Shown here piece by piece: positions 1 through 8,581 of a stretch of DNA of 64,000 nt (its first letter is position 1; each line of letters begins with the position of its first letter). The DNA is from Micromonospora qiuiae. GTDB taxonomy: Bacteria; Actinomycetota; Actinomycetes; Mycobacteriales; Micromonosporaceae. The position numbers were made by a program, and so were the translations under genes. The notes below the pieces were generated by a model. The model was not told where the DNA came from. It saw only the letters and a list, made by a program, of their open reading frames with translations, and ran no database searches. The stretch covers positions 78,347 through 142,346 of the forward strand of contig NZ_BOPC01000024.1 in assembly GCF_016863555.1 (NCBI RefSeq), written 5' to 3'.

Positions 1-2556
1 GCCGGCATAGTCCGTGGTCTCGTGCGCGTGGTCGTCGTGCCCGAGTGCGGGGTTGAGGAGCACCTTGGCGCAGTCGATCGGGCCGCCGTCCGGATCGGTG
101 ACGGTGATCTGGTACGGCACCCGGTCACCGAAGGTGACCATGCCGCCGTTGGGCGGGGTGGTGATGGTGACCACCGGGGCGCTGTTGCCGACGGTGATCT
201 GGACGTTGGCGAAGCCGGTCTTGCCGGTGTTGTCGGTGACCGTCAACTGTGCCGTGTAGTTGCCGTTGGTGGTGTAGACCTTCGACGGGTTGGCTGCTGT
301 CGAGGTGGTGCCGTCGCCGAAGTTCCAGTGGTACCTGAGCGTGTCACCGGGGTCCGGATCCATCGATCCGGCGCTGGAGAACTGCACGGTCAGCGGGGCG
401 GTACCGCTGGTCGGCGTGCCGGTGGCCTTGGCGATGGGGGACCGACCGCCCTGCACGTAGTCGATGCGGTAGAGGCCGGAGTCGCTGTTGCCGCCACCGA
501 AGTTGGTGCCCCATTCCAGCAGGTAGAGCGAGCCGTCCGGGCCGAACTCCATGTCCATCGGGCTGTTGAACCGGGTGTTGGGGAGGAACGGGTTGGTCCG
601 GGTGACCGCCGTCGCCGAGTCGAAGTGCACTTCCTTGATGTAGTCGCGTGACCACTCGTAGAAGAAGTGGACGCCGTCGTAGTACGGCGGGAACTTCGTC
701 GCCGACGGGTTGGCCGGGTTGTAGCGGTAGACCGGACCGCCCATCGGCGCCGAGCCGCCCGAGCCGAGCTCGGGGAAGGTCGGCGAGGTGCCGTAGCCGT
801 ACCACATGTTCGGGGCGACGACCGGCCGCAGGTTGGTCAGGCCGGTGTTGTTGGGGGAGTTGTTGACCGGTGCGGAGCAGTTGAACTTGGCGCCGACCAC
901 CTTGGTGTCCGGGTTGTACGGCGCGTAGGGCTGGTTGTCGCCGTGGCAGAAGGGCCAGCCGTAGTTGCCCGGCGCCTTGATCACGTTGAGTTCGACGAGA
1001 CCCTCGGGACCGCGGTTGGTGGTGGGCGGATTGCGGTCCGGCCCGTAGTCAGCCAGGTAGACCCAGCCGTTGGCCGGGTCGATCGAGAAGCGGAACGGGT
1101 TGCGGAAACCCATCGCGTAAATTTCCGGCCGGGTCTGCGCCGTCCCCTGGGGGTAGAGGTTGCCCGCCGGGATGGTGTAGCCACCGCCGGCCGAGGGCCG
1201 GATGCGCAGCAGCTTGCCCCGCAGGTCGTTGGTGTTGCCGGCGGTGCGCGCCGCGTCCTGCATGTGCTTGCCCGACCGCCAGTCCAGCGGGGCGTAACCC
1301 TGCCAGTTGGGGTCGAGGTTCGGGGCGACGTCGTCACCGGTGCCGATGTAGAGGTTGCCGTCCGGGCCGAAGTCGATGTACCCGCCGGTGTGGCCGGGCT
1401 CCGGGAACGTCCGGTCCCGGTACGCGGGAATGTCGATGATGGTGACCCCGCTGGACATGTTCAACGTGTCGCCGGTGAGGGTGTAGCGGGAGACCCGGTT
1501 GATGTCCGTGGAGCTGTTGGCCGGTGAGTGGTACAGGTACACGTACCCGTTGCTCGCGAAGTTCGGGTCCAGCGCCAACCCCGTCAGGCCGTCCTCACCG
1601 CCGGTGTAGACGCTGAGCGTGCCGGCGGTCACCGTACTGTTCGTGCTCGGCTTGAAGATCTTGACCTGGCCGCCACGTTGGACGTACAGCACCCGACCGT
1701 CGGGTGCCACGGCCAGCGCCATCGGGTCGACGGTGTTGCTGTCGAGGGTGCGCTTCTCGAAGTTGCCCCAGACCGTGCCACCGCAGTCGCCGGGCTCGTT
1801 GCCGGCGGCCCACTTCACTCCACCCAGGACGTGGTTGCGGAAGTGGGTCTCGCTGTAGGACTCGGCGGCATGGCCCATCGCGGTGCTCCAGACCCGGCCA
1901 CCGCTGATGCTGCGGCACCAGGAGATCGGATGGTCCGGACCCATCGCCCGGGAGCCCGGGTTGTACGTCCGCTCGTCGGCGGTGACCAGGACGTGCACGT
2001 TGCCCCGTGGGTTCTTGTCGAAGTTGTACCATTCCTCGCTGCGGTTCCAGCGATCCGGCAGGCTGGCGGTCGACGGGTGTTTCTTGTCGGCGACGATGGC
2101 GGTGCCGGGCAGCACACCGGGGGAGTGCTCCGGCATGTGCGCTCCGCCGTTCACGGTCTGGTCCCACCACGGGTACTCGCCCTCGATGCCCATGTCCGTG
2201 GCGTTGTGGATGGCGACGATGCCCTTGCCGCTGGCGAGGTATCCCTCCACCGCCTGGCGTTGGGCCGCCGAGGTCCACACCATGCCCGAGGTCTGGAACA
2301 TGATGAGGACGTCGAAGGTCGCGAGGTTGGCCGGGGTGAAGACGTTCGAGTCCTCGCTGTGCACCAGCTCGAAGTTGTTTGCCGCCGCCTGCTGCTGGAA
2401 CATCGAGACCCCGGCGGGTATCGAGTCGTGCCGGTAGCCGGCGGTCTTGGTGAACAGCAGGGCGCGGAAGGCCGGGGCGGCCGATGCGGGGTGGACGAGC
2501 GTGAGCGAGAGCATCAGGCCCGCGATCACTCCGATGATCAGTGTGTTGCGACGCAT
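1..2556 (-). CDS. Secreted ThuA + PQQ-type glucose/sorbosone dehydrogenase + PKD protein (C-terminus cut by window edge)
   Basis: 852 codons are visible from an ATG at 2556, and the frame is still open at base 1. The N-terminus is a signal peptide (MRRNTLIIGVIAGLMLSLTL, then an AxA site). Residues about 28-250 read as a ThuA-like domain (FRALLFTKTAGYRHDS, VAIHNATDMG, YPWWDQTVNGGAH). About 260-690 form a six-bladed glucose/sorbosone dehydrogenase propeller (GLTGLALDPNF, GHTGGYIDFGPDG, NPFRFSIDP, PMDMEFGPDGSLYLLEWG). A PKD domain follows (VQFSSAGSMDPDPGD, YHWNFGDGTTS), and a further Ig-like segment runs off the edge. The family architecture suggests extracellular sugar oxidation. It is divergent from a sugar ABC importer, so joint carbohydrate use is inferred; the substrate is unknown. 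Confidence 0.9.
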   Translation of the reverse strand, partial: MRRNTLIIGVIAGLMLSLTLVHPASAAPAFRALLFTKTAGYRHDSIPAGVSMFQQQAAANNFELVHSEDSNVFTPANLATFDVLIMFQTSGMVWTSAAQRQAVEGYLASGKGIVAIHNATDMGIEGEYPWWDQTVNGGAHMPEHSPGVLPGTAIVADKKHPSTASLPDRWNRSEEWYNFDKNPRGNVHVLVTADERTYNPGSRAMGPDHPISWCRSISGGRVWSTAMGHAAESYSETHFRNHVLGGVKWAAGNEPGDCGGTVWGNFEKRTLDSNTVDPMALAVAPDGRVLYVQRGGQVKIFKPSTNSTVTAGTLSVYTGGEDGLTGLALDPNFASNGYVYLYHSPANSSTDINRVSRYTLTGDTLNMSSGVTIIDIPAYRDRTFPEPGHTGGYIDFGPDGNLYIGTGDDVAPNLDPNWQGYAPLDWRSGKHMQDAARTAGNTNDLRGKLLRIRPSAGGGYTIPAGNLYPQGTAQTRPEIYAMGFRNPFRFSIDPANGWVYLADYGPDRNPPTTNRGPEGLVELNVIKAPGNYGWPFCHGDNQPYAPYNPDTKVVGAKFNCSAPVNNSPNNTGLTNLRPVVAPNMWYGYGTSPTFPELGSGGSAPMGGPVYRYNPANPSATKFPPYYDGVHFFYEWSRDYIKEVHFDSATAVTRTNPFLPNTRFNSPMDMEFGPDGSLYLLEWGTNFGGGNSDSGLYRIDYVQGGRSPIAKATGTPTSGTAPLTVQFSSAGSMDPDPGDTLRYHWNFGDGTTSTAANPSKVYTTNGNYTAQLTVTDNTGKTGFANVQITVGNSAPVVTITTPPNGGMVTFGDRVPYQITVTDPDGGPIDCAKVLLNPALGHDDHAHETTDYAG

Positions 2557-3019
2557 GCCGTCTCCTAGGTCGGGCGGGCAACGGTGGAGTGCGACTACGG
2601 CCCGACGGCACGCCCACATGACCAGCCAGTTCGGCAGAACGTCACGCAGCGTGATTTAAGCCGTGTCCGCATTCCGTGGTCGGTGGTGGTTTAGAGGGGA
2701 TATCGACGTCTGTCGATGTTTGGGGGAAGCGTCCTACGTCGCTCCTGGTGAGAGTGATGGGCGTGTGATCCCGCTGGCTCGCCCGGGGCTGCCCGTCGAG
2801 GTGCGAGCCGACGGCTGCTCGGGTTGAGGATTGCGGAGAATCATCGAAACATCTATCTTCATACGTGTGATGTTTCGCTGGTGTCAAGCGAATGTTTGCA
2901 ACATAAGAACGTAACCCTCGCAGCCAGCTGCGAATGTTCCGTCGTGCAGCGCCTTCGATCCGCTCGGCAGCGTGGGCACGGATCTCGTCGGTGACTACTA
3001 CCTGTAAGGGCTGCCCGCG
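2557..3019. other. Divergent intergenic region between the ThuA gene and the sugar importer
   Basis: This is 463 bases with no convincing gene and must hold the promoters of both flanking genes. The stretch near 2640-2910 is more AT-rich than its surroundings. It contains a 9-bp inverted repeat (listed separately) and a weaker ATCGAC/GTCGAT pair at 2702-2717. Bases just before the ATPase start read in one frame as a short peptide ending VGDYYL at a TAA, but nothing supports it as a gene. Confidence 0.6.
2845..2877. promoter_or_regulatory. Candidate operator: 9-bp inverted repeat
   Basis: CGAAACATC (2845-2853) and GATGTTTCG (2869-2877) are perfect inverted arms separated by 15 bases, with a third related half, GAATGTTTGC, starting near 2890. 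The site lies about 145-175 bases upstream of the ATPase start and about 290 upstream of the divergent ThuA gene. This placement suits a sugar-responsive repressor. Which regulator binds is unknown, and no regulator gene is adjacent. Confidence 0.4.
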
Positions 3020-4528
3020 ATGTCAGATCCACGGCCGGTGCCGCTGCTCGCCCTGCGCGGCATCGGCAAGTCCTTCCTCGGCGTACGCGTCCTCGACGGC
3101 GTCGACCTCGACGTCGCGCCGGGCGAGGTGCACGCCGTCGTCGGCGAGAACGGGGCCGGGAAGTCCACCCTCATGAAGATCATCTCGGGGGTGTATGTCC
3201 CCGACGGAGGCACCATCGACTTCGCCGGTGAACCGCGTGCGTTCCGCGGTCCGCGTGACGCCCAGCGGGCCGGGATCGGCATGATCCACCAGGAGTTCAC
3301 CCTGCTGCCGGAGCGCACCGTCGCGGAGAACGTCCACCTCGGCCATGAGCCGGTACGCCGCGGCCTGGTCGACCGCCGGCAGATGCTCCACCGCACCCGG
3401 CAGGTGCTCGCCTCGATCGGAGAGAGCGCCCTGCCGGCCGACGCCCGGGTCGGCCGCCTCGGCGTCGCCCAGCAGCAGGTCGTCGAGATCGCCAAGGCGC
3501 TCGCCCTGGACGCGCGGCTGCTCATCATGGACGAGCCGACCGCGGCGCTGGCCGACCACGAGGTCGAACTGCTCTACGGGCTGGTGCGCCGGCTCCAGCA
3601 GCAGGGCATCGGCCTGTTGTACGTCTCGCACCGGCTCACCGAGGTCTTCGACCTGTCCGACCGGATCACAGTGTTGAAGGACGGTCGCCGGATGACCACG
3701 GTGCACACCGCCGACACCACCGCCGACGACCTGGTGCGGCACATGGTCGGTCGGGAGTTGTCCAGCTACTACCCCGACCGGGCCGGCCCCGAGGATCTCG
3801 GTCCGGTCCGGCTCACCGTCCGCGGCGGAGGAAACCGGAAACTCCGCGACGTGGACCTTGAGCTGCGGGCCGGCGAGGTGCTCGGCGTCGGTGGCCTCCA
3901 GGGCTCCGGGCGCTCGGCGCTGGCCCGTGCGGTCTTCGGGGCCGCACCGTTCACGACCGGCGAGGTCACGCTTGACGGCGTACCGGTGCGGCTGCGCTCG
4001 CCGCGCGCCGCGATGCGGGCCGGTGTCGCCTACGTCACCGAGGACCGCAAGGGCGAGGGGATCGTCGCCCGGCAGTCGGTGCTCGACAACGCGCTGCTCG
4101 CCAGCCGGGCCGCCGTCGCGGCGCGGTCCGGCCGCGTCGCCCGGACCGCCCGGATCCGTGAGCTGCTCGCCGCCGTGCGGGTCCGCAGCGCCGGTGACGA
4201 CCAGGAGATCCGCTTCCTGTCCGGCGGCAACCAGCAGAAGGTCGTGCTGGCCCGATGGCTCATGCTCAACCCGCGGATCCTCCTCTTCGACGAGCCGACC
4301 CGGGGCATCGACGTGGGTGCGAAGTCGGCCATCCACGATCTTGTCCGCCGGCTCGCCCGCGACGGCGCGGCGGTTCTGATGATCTCGTCCGAACTGCCCG
4401 AGCTGTTGGGAATGAGCGACCGGATCCTCGTCATGCGGGACGGCCGCATCGCCGGTGAGTTGCCCGCCGGCGCGACCGAGAAGGACGTGGTCGCCCTGGC
4501 GGTCGGTTCGGTGGAGGCGGTGGCGTGA
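3020..4528 (+). CDS. Sugar ABC transporter ATP-binding protein, RbsA-like, two nucleotide-binding domains
   Basis: 502 residues, the usual length for this family. The first domain has Walker A GENGAGKST (about residues 42-50) and Walker B LLIMDEPTAAL. It has the LGVAQQQ-type degenerate signature typical of RbsA/XylG proteins. The second domain has the family's altered P-loop GLQGSGRS, a full signature LSGGNQQKVVLARWL and Walker B ILLFDEPTRGID. It energises monosaccharide import with the two permeases and lipoprotein that follow. An AAGGG lies at 3006-3010 before the ATG. The stop overlaps the next start by 4 bases, indicating translational coupling. Ribose, xylose or another pentose/hexose could be the substrate. 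Confidence 0.95.
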   Translation: MSDPRPVPLLALRGIGKSFLGVRVLDGVDLDVAPGEVHAVVGENGAGKSTLMKIISGVYVPDGGTIDFAGEPRAFRGPRDAQRAGIGMIHQEFTLLPERTVAENVHLGHEPVRRGLVDRRQMLHRTRQVLASIGESALPADARVGRLGVAQQQVVEIAKALALDARLLIMDEPTAALADHEVELLYGLVRRLQQQGIGLLYVSHRLTEVFDLSDRITVLKDGRRMTTVHTADTTADDLVRHMVGRELSSYYPDRAGPEDLGPVRLTVRGGGNRKLRDVDLELRAGEVLGVGGLQGSGRSALARAVFGAAPFTTGEVTLDGVPVRLRSPRAAMRAGVAYVTEDRKGEGIVARQSVLDNALLASRAAVAARSGRVARTARIRELLAAVRVRSAGDDQEIRFLSGGNQQKVVLARWLMLNPRILLFDEPTRGIDVGAKSAIHDLVRRLARDGAAVLMISSELPELLGMSDRILVMRDGRIAGELPAGATEKDVVALAVGSVEAVA

Positions 4529-5499
4529 GCGCTCTCGCGTTCCGGCCGACGCGCTGGGCCGTGCCGGGCGTGTTCGTCGCCCTGGCCCTCACCCTCGCCA
4601 TCGGCTGGCTGGTCGTGCTCATCGACGGCGGTCAGCTGTTCAACCAGTCGACGACGGTGAGTCTGCTGCACGTCGCCGCCGGGCTCGGGCTCGTCGCGGT
4701 GGGCCAGACCCTGGTCATCCTCGGCGGCTCCCTCGACCTGTCCGTGGCCTACGTGGTCAGCCTCAGCACCCTCCTGGCGGCCGAGACGATGAACGGCAGC
4801 GACGCGGCTCTGCTGCCGGCGATCGGCCTGGCCCTGACGGTCAGCGCCGCTGTCGGGCTGTTCAACGGCCTGCTCGTCACCAGGCTCCGGATCAACGCGT
4901 TCATCGCGACCCTCGGCGTCGGCCTACTGCTCAAGGGGTACCTCGACAACGGTTACGACGGACCGGCCGGCGCCACCTCGCCCACGCTGGTGCAGACCCT
5001 CGGCTACCAGCGCATCGGCCCGGTGCCGCTGTCGTTCCTGCTGCTGGTCGCCGTCGCCGGGGTGGTCTGGTTGGCGCTGGCCCGGACCCGCTTCGGTCAC
5101 CACCTGGTCGCCGTCGGCGGTGATCCGGAGGTCGCCCGGCTCTCCGGCGTCCGCAACGACCGGGTGCTCGTCACCGCCCATGTGCTGTGCTCGCTCTGCG
5201 CCGGGCTCGCCGGGATCTACCTCGCCAGCCGGCTCGGCTCGGGCGCACCCCGGGTGGGCAGCGAGGGTCTCTACGACCTCGAGTCGATCGCCGCGGTGGT
5301 GATCGGCGGCACCGCCCTCGCGGGCGGACGCGGCGGCGTCCTCGGCACCGTCGGTGGCGTGCTGCTGCTCGCCAGCATCGATGCCATCTTCAACCAACTC
5401 GAGGTCGACGCCTTCTTCAAGCAGGTGATCCGGGGGGTCATCATCATCGCCGCGGTCGCCGTCTACGCCCGCCGGGCCCTGCGCAAGGGGGCTGCCTGA
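4525..5499 (+). CDS. Sugar ABC transporter permease, RbsC family (first)
   Basis: 324 residues, strongly hydrophobic, with about eight to ten membrane segments. The family's conserved stretches are present: LGLVAVGQTLVILGGSLDLS, FNGLLVTRLRINAFIATLG and IAAVVIGGTALAGGRGG. It starts at a GTG overlapping the ATPase stop. With the next gene it probably forms a heterodimeric membrane channel; ribose-type systems often use a single RbsC homodimer, so two different permeases is a noteworthy but common variation. Confidence 0.93.
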   Translation: MSALAFRPTRWAVPGVFVALALTLAIGWLVVLIDGGQLFNQSTTVSLLHVAAGLGLVAVGQTLVILGGSLDLSVAYVVSLSTLLAAETMNGSDAALLPAIGLALTVSAAVGLFNGLLVTRLRINAFIATLGVGLLLKGYLDNGYDGPAGATSPTLVQTLGYQRIGPVPLSFLLLVAVAGVVWLALARTRFGHHLVAVGGDPEVARLSGVRNDRVLVTAHVLCSLCAGLAGIYLASRLGSGAPRVGSEGLYDLESIAAVVIGGTALAGGRGGVLGTVGGVLLLASIDAIFNQLEVDAFFKQVIRGVIIIAAVAVYARRALRKGAA

Positions 5500-5501
5500 C
5501 C

Positions 5502-6485
5502 ATGCAGACCGTCCAGCGCTCTCCGCTGTTGCCGCGGCTGCTGCGGGTACGCCCCGGCGGCCTCGCGCCGATCATCGCGCTGCTCGCGGTGCTGCTGATC
5601 CTCGTCGCCGTCCGGCAGTCCGACTTCTTCGCCCCGCCGTCGTTGATGTCGTTCCTCGGCCGGTCGGCGCCGATCATCCTGCTCGCCGCCGGTCAGTACT
5701 TCGTGATCGTCTCCGGTGAGTTCGACCTGTCGGTCGGCGCCCTGGTCACCGCGCAGGTGGTCGTCGCCGCCCGACTCATCGACAGCGAGCCGGCGCGCAC
5801 CTGGCCGGTGGTGGTGCTGCTCCTCGGCTTCGGAGCACTCGTCGGGCTGGTCAACGGCGTGATCACGACGCGCCTGCGGGTCCCGTCGTTCATCACCACC
5901 CTCGGCATGCTCCTGATCCTTCTCGGGGCGGTCTATCTCTGGTCCGACGGCGCACCCAAGGGCGGGCTCTCCGACGAGTTCCGCCGGTTCGGCCGGTGGG
6001 CCTTCGAGGACGTGCCGGTGCTCGGCCGCGTCCCGTACGCGTTGATCGTGCTGCTGGCGTTCGCCGCGCTGGCCGTGCTGGTGGCGCGCTCCGACTTCGG
6101 GCGGACGCTGATCGCCGTCGGCGACAACCCGCGCACCGCCGAGCTGAGCGGGGTGCGCGTCTGGCGGCACCGGAGCATCGCATTCGTCCTCAGTGGAGTC
6201 GCAGCGGCGGTGGCGGCGATCCTGATCGGTGGGTACAGCGGCGTGTCGTTCCAGGCCGGAGCCGGCCTGGAGTTCGGCGCGATCACCGCGGTCGTCCTCG
6301 GTGGTGTCGCGCTGGGCGGTGGTCGTGGCTCCGTCGTCGGCGCGATGCTCGGCGCGCTGACCCTCGAACTCCTGTTCGCCCTCATGAATTTCTACGGCGT
6401 CTCCGGCGCCCTCAGATCGACCGTCCAAGGCGCGATCATCCTGCTCGCCGTGGCGGTTTCGGCACCGCGCTCCTCGTCCAGATAA
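5502..6485 (+). CDS. Sugar ABC transporter permease, RbsC family (second)
   Basis: 327 residues from the ATG at 5502, two bases after the previous stop. The frame is open further upstream to 5187, but that part only shadows the first permease. Motifs match the family: SAPIILLAAGQYFVIVSGEF, VNGVITTRLRVPSFITTLGM, and FGAITAVVLGGVALGGGRGS. It is the partner permease of the preceding gene in the same operon. Confidence 0.93.
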   Translation: MQTVQRSPLLPRLLRVRPGGLAPIIALLAVLLILVAVRQSDFFAPPSLMSFLGRSAPIILLAAGQYFVIVSGEFDLSVGALVTAQVVVAARLIDSEPARTWPVVVLLLGFGALVGLVNGVITTRLRVPSFITTLGMLLILLGAVYLWSDGAPKGGLSDEFRRFGRWAFEDVPVLGRVPYALIVLLAFAALAVLVARSDFGRTLIAVGDNPRTAELSGVRVWRHRSIAFVLSGVAAAVAAILIGGYSGVSFQAGAGLEFGAITAVVLGGVALGGGRGSVVGAMLGALTLELLFALMNFYGVSGALRSTVQGAIILLAVAVSAPRSSSR

Positions 6486-6497
6486 GGGGAAAACATA

Positions 6498-7679
6498 GTG
6501 CGACGTACCATAGCGGCGCTGGCCGCCGTCACCCTGCTCGGCCTCGCTGGCTGCGCCACCGACGAACCGGCCGCCGGCCCGTCGGGCAGCGCCTCCGCCG
6601 CCGGATCGGGCACCGGGGAACAGTCGAAGTTTTTCGTGCAGGCCGACTACGAGGCCGAGCTCGCCCTGCTCGACGCCACCGCGACCGGGCCGGCCGACCG
6701 ACCGTGGGAACAGGTGCTCAACCCGAAGATGGTGGACACCGCGAAGTTCAAGAAGGCCGGCCCGTACAAACTCTGCTTTTCCAACGCCGCCCTGAACAAC
6801 CCGTGGCGGCAGGTCGGGTTCAAGACCATGCAGGCCGAGGTCGAGGCGCAGGGCAGCCGGATCAAGGAGTTCGTGCACGTCGACGCCGAGGGCAAGGACC
6901 AGAAGCAGATCGCCGACATCAACGACCTGCTCGGCAAGGGCTGCGATGCGCTCATCGTCTCGCCGAACACCACCGCCACGCTCACCCCGGCCGTGGCGGC
7001 GGCCTGCCAGAGCGGGCTGCCGGTCATCGTCTTCGACCGCGGCGTCGACACCCCGTGCCCGGTGACCTTCATCAACCCCATCGGTGGGTACGGCTTCGGC
7101 CACGTCGGCGCCGAGTTCGTCAGCCAGCGGATGAAGCCCGGCGGCAAGCTGCTCGCCCTGCGCATCCTGCCCGGCGTCGACGTCCTGGAGACCCGCTGGT
7201 CCGCCGCGAAGGTCGCCTTCGACAAGGCGAAGGTCGACGTCGTCGGCGTCGAGTTCACCGACGGCGACCCGGCCAAGACCAAGAAGATCGTCAACGACTA
7301 CATCCAGCGGCACGGCACGATCGACGGCGTCTGGATGGACGCCGGCGCGGTCGCCGTCGCGGCGGTCGAGGCGTTCCAGGACGCCGGTAAGCCGGTGCCA
7401 CCGATCAACGGCGAGGACCAGCTCGACTTCCTGAAGCTCTGGAAGGACAAGGGACTCACCGCGATCGCGCCCACCTACCCCACCTACCAGTGGCGTACGC
7501 CGATCATCGCCGCGCTGCGCGTCCTCGACGGCCAGCCGGTGTCCAACCCGTGGAAGCTGCCGCAGCCCACGATCACCCAGGAGAACCTGGACAGCTACCT
7601 CGACCTGGACATGCCGCCGCTGCACTACGCGATGTGCGGCTGCACCGACCTGCCGGGTTACCCGCAGCGCTGGAAGTAG
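6498..7679 (+). CDS. Sugar ABC transporter substrate-binding lipoprotein
   Basis: 393 residues from a GTG preceded by AAGGGGAAAA. The N-terminus MRRTIAALAAVTLLGLAGC is a lipoprotein signal with lipobox LAGC, so Cys19 would be lipidated and the protein anchored outside the membrane. The body fits the periplasmic-binding-protein type 1 fold (RbsB-like): ADINDLLGKGCDALIVSPNT, PVIVFDRGVDTPCP and DGVWMDAGAVAVAAVEAF. The extra N-terminal 70 residues and a Cys-rich end (YAMCGCTDLPGY) suggest a subfamily with its own ligand. The gene abuts the isomerase that follows with no gap. Confidence 0.92.
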   Translation: MRRTIAALAAVTLLGLAGCATDEPAAGPSGSASAAGSGTGEQSKFFVQADYEAELALLDATATGPADRPWEQVLNPKMVDTAKFKKAGPYKLCFSNAALNNPWRQVGFKTMQAEVEAQGSRIKEFVHVDAEGKDQKQIADINDLLGKGCDALIVSPNTTATLTPAVAAACQSGLPVIVFDRGVDTPCPVTFINPIGGYGFGHVGAEFVSQRMKPGGKLLALRILPGVDVLETRWSAAKVAFDKAKVDVVGVEFTDGDPAKTKKIVNDYIQRHGTIDGVWMDAGAVAVAAVEAFQDAGKPVPPINGEDQLDFLKLWKDKGLTAIAPTYPTYQWRTPIIAALRVLDGQPVSNPWKLPQPTITQENLDSYLDLDMPPLHYAMCGCTDLPGYPQRWK

Positions 7680-8537
7680 GTGCCGTTGTACGCCATCGGT
7701 GTCAACCCCTGGGTGTGGGCGTCGCCGGTCGACGACCGGGCCCTGGCCGAGCTGATTCCACGGATCGCCGGGTTCGGCTTCGACGCGGTCGAGCTGCCGA
7801 TCGAGCAGCCCGGCGACTGGGATCCGGTCCGTACCCGTGACCTGCTGGCCAGGCACGGCCTGACCGCGGCCGGGGTCTGCGCGGTCACCCCGCCCGGGCG
7901 GGACCTCGTCAACGCCGCCCCGGCGGTCGTCGAGGCGACCGTGGCGTACCTCAAAGGTTGTGTGGACAGCGCGGCGGCCGTCGGCGCGCCCTGCGTCGGC
8001 GGCCCGGTCTACGCCTCGGTGGGCCGGACCTGGCGGATGACCCCGGCGGCCCGCGCGGCCTGCTACGCCGAATTCCGCCGCGCGCTGGCCCCGGTCGCCG
8101 AGCATGCCGCCGAGCGGGGCGTGTCCATCGGAGTGGAAGCGCTCAACCGCTACGAGACCAGCGTCGTCAACACCGTCGAACAGACGGTGGAGCTGATCGA
8201 AGGGCTGCCGTCGAACGTCGGCATCATGCTCGACACCTATCACCTGAACATCGAGGAGGCCGACCCGTACGCCGCCGTGACCCTCGCCGGGCCGCACATC
8301 AAGCACGTCCAGGTCAGCGGCACCGACCGGGGAGCGCCGGGCGGGGACCACCTCGACTGGCCCCGCTTCTTCGCCGCCCTGGCCGGAACCGGCTACCGGG
8401 GCGCGGTCTGCATCGAGTCGTTCACCGCGGAGAACGAGACGATCGCCACCGCCGCGTCGATCTGGCGTCCGCTCGCCCCGTCGCAGGACCGGCTCGCCCT
8501 GGACGGCCTGGCCTACCTCCGGGGGCTCCTGCGATAG
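7680..8537 (+). CDS. Sugar phosphate isomerase/epimerase (AP endonuclease 2-like TIM barrel)
   Basis: 285 residues, starting with GTG directly after the binding-protein stop. Family marks are INPWVWASPVDD-like opening strands, RHGLTAAGVCAVTPPGRD, GVSIGVEALNRYETSVVNT, MLDTYHLNIEE, HIKHVQVSGTDRGAPGG and VCIESFTAEN, which supply the Glu/Asp/His residues for a divalent metal. D-psicose/tagatose 3-epimerase-like proteins share this pattern. It probably converts the imported sugar or its first product; the exact reaction cannot be read from sequence. Confidence 0.87.
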   Translation: MPLYAIGVNPWVWASPVDDRALAELIPRIAGFGFDAVELPIEQPGDWDPVRTRDLLARHGLTAAGVCAVTPPGRDLVNAAPAVVEATVAYLKGCVDSAAAVGAPCVGGPVYASVGRTWRMTPAARAACYAEFRRALAPVAEHAAERGVSIGVEALNRYETSVVNTVEQTVELIEGLPSNVGIMLDTYHLNIEEADPYAAVTLAGPHIKHVQVSGTDRGAPGGDHLDWPRFFAALAGTGYRGAVCIESFTAENETIATAASIWRPLAPSQDRLALDGLAYLRGLLR

Positions 8538-8581
8538 GAGCGGGCCACTGATCGAATCCTCCACTCCGGGAAGGAGAACCC

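Noticed and set aside
22..2568. Long plus-strand frames over the left edge
   Set aside because: The minus strand gives a continuous ThuA/dehydrogenase/PKD protein; the plus frames are shadows.
2934..3003. Short frame before the importer ending VGTDLVGDYYL
   Set aside because: Only about 30 codons, no start with a ribosome-binding site, no recognised homology; probably leader DNA or an untraceable remnant.
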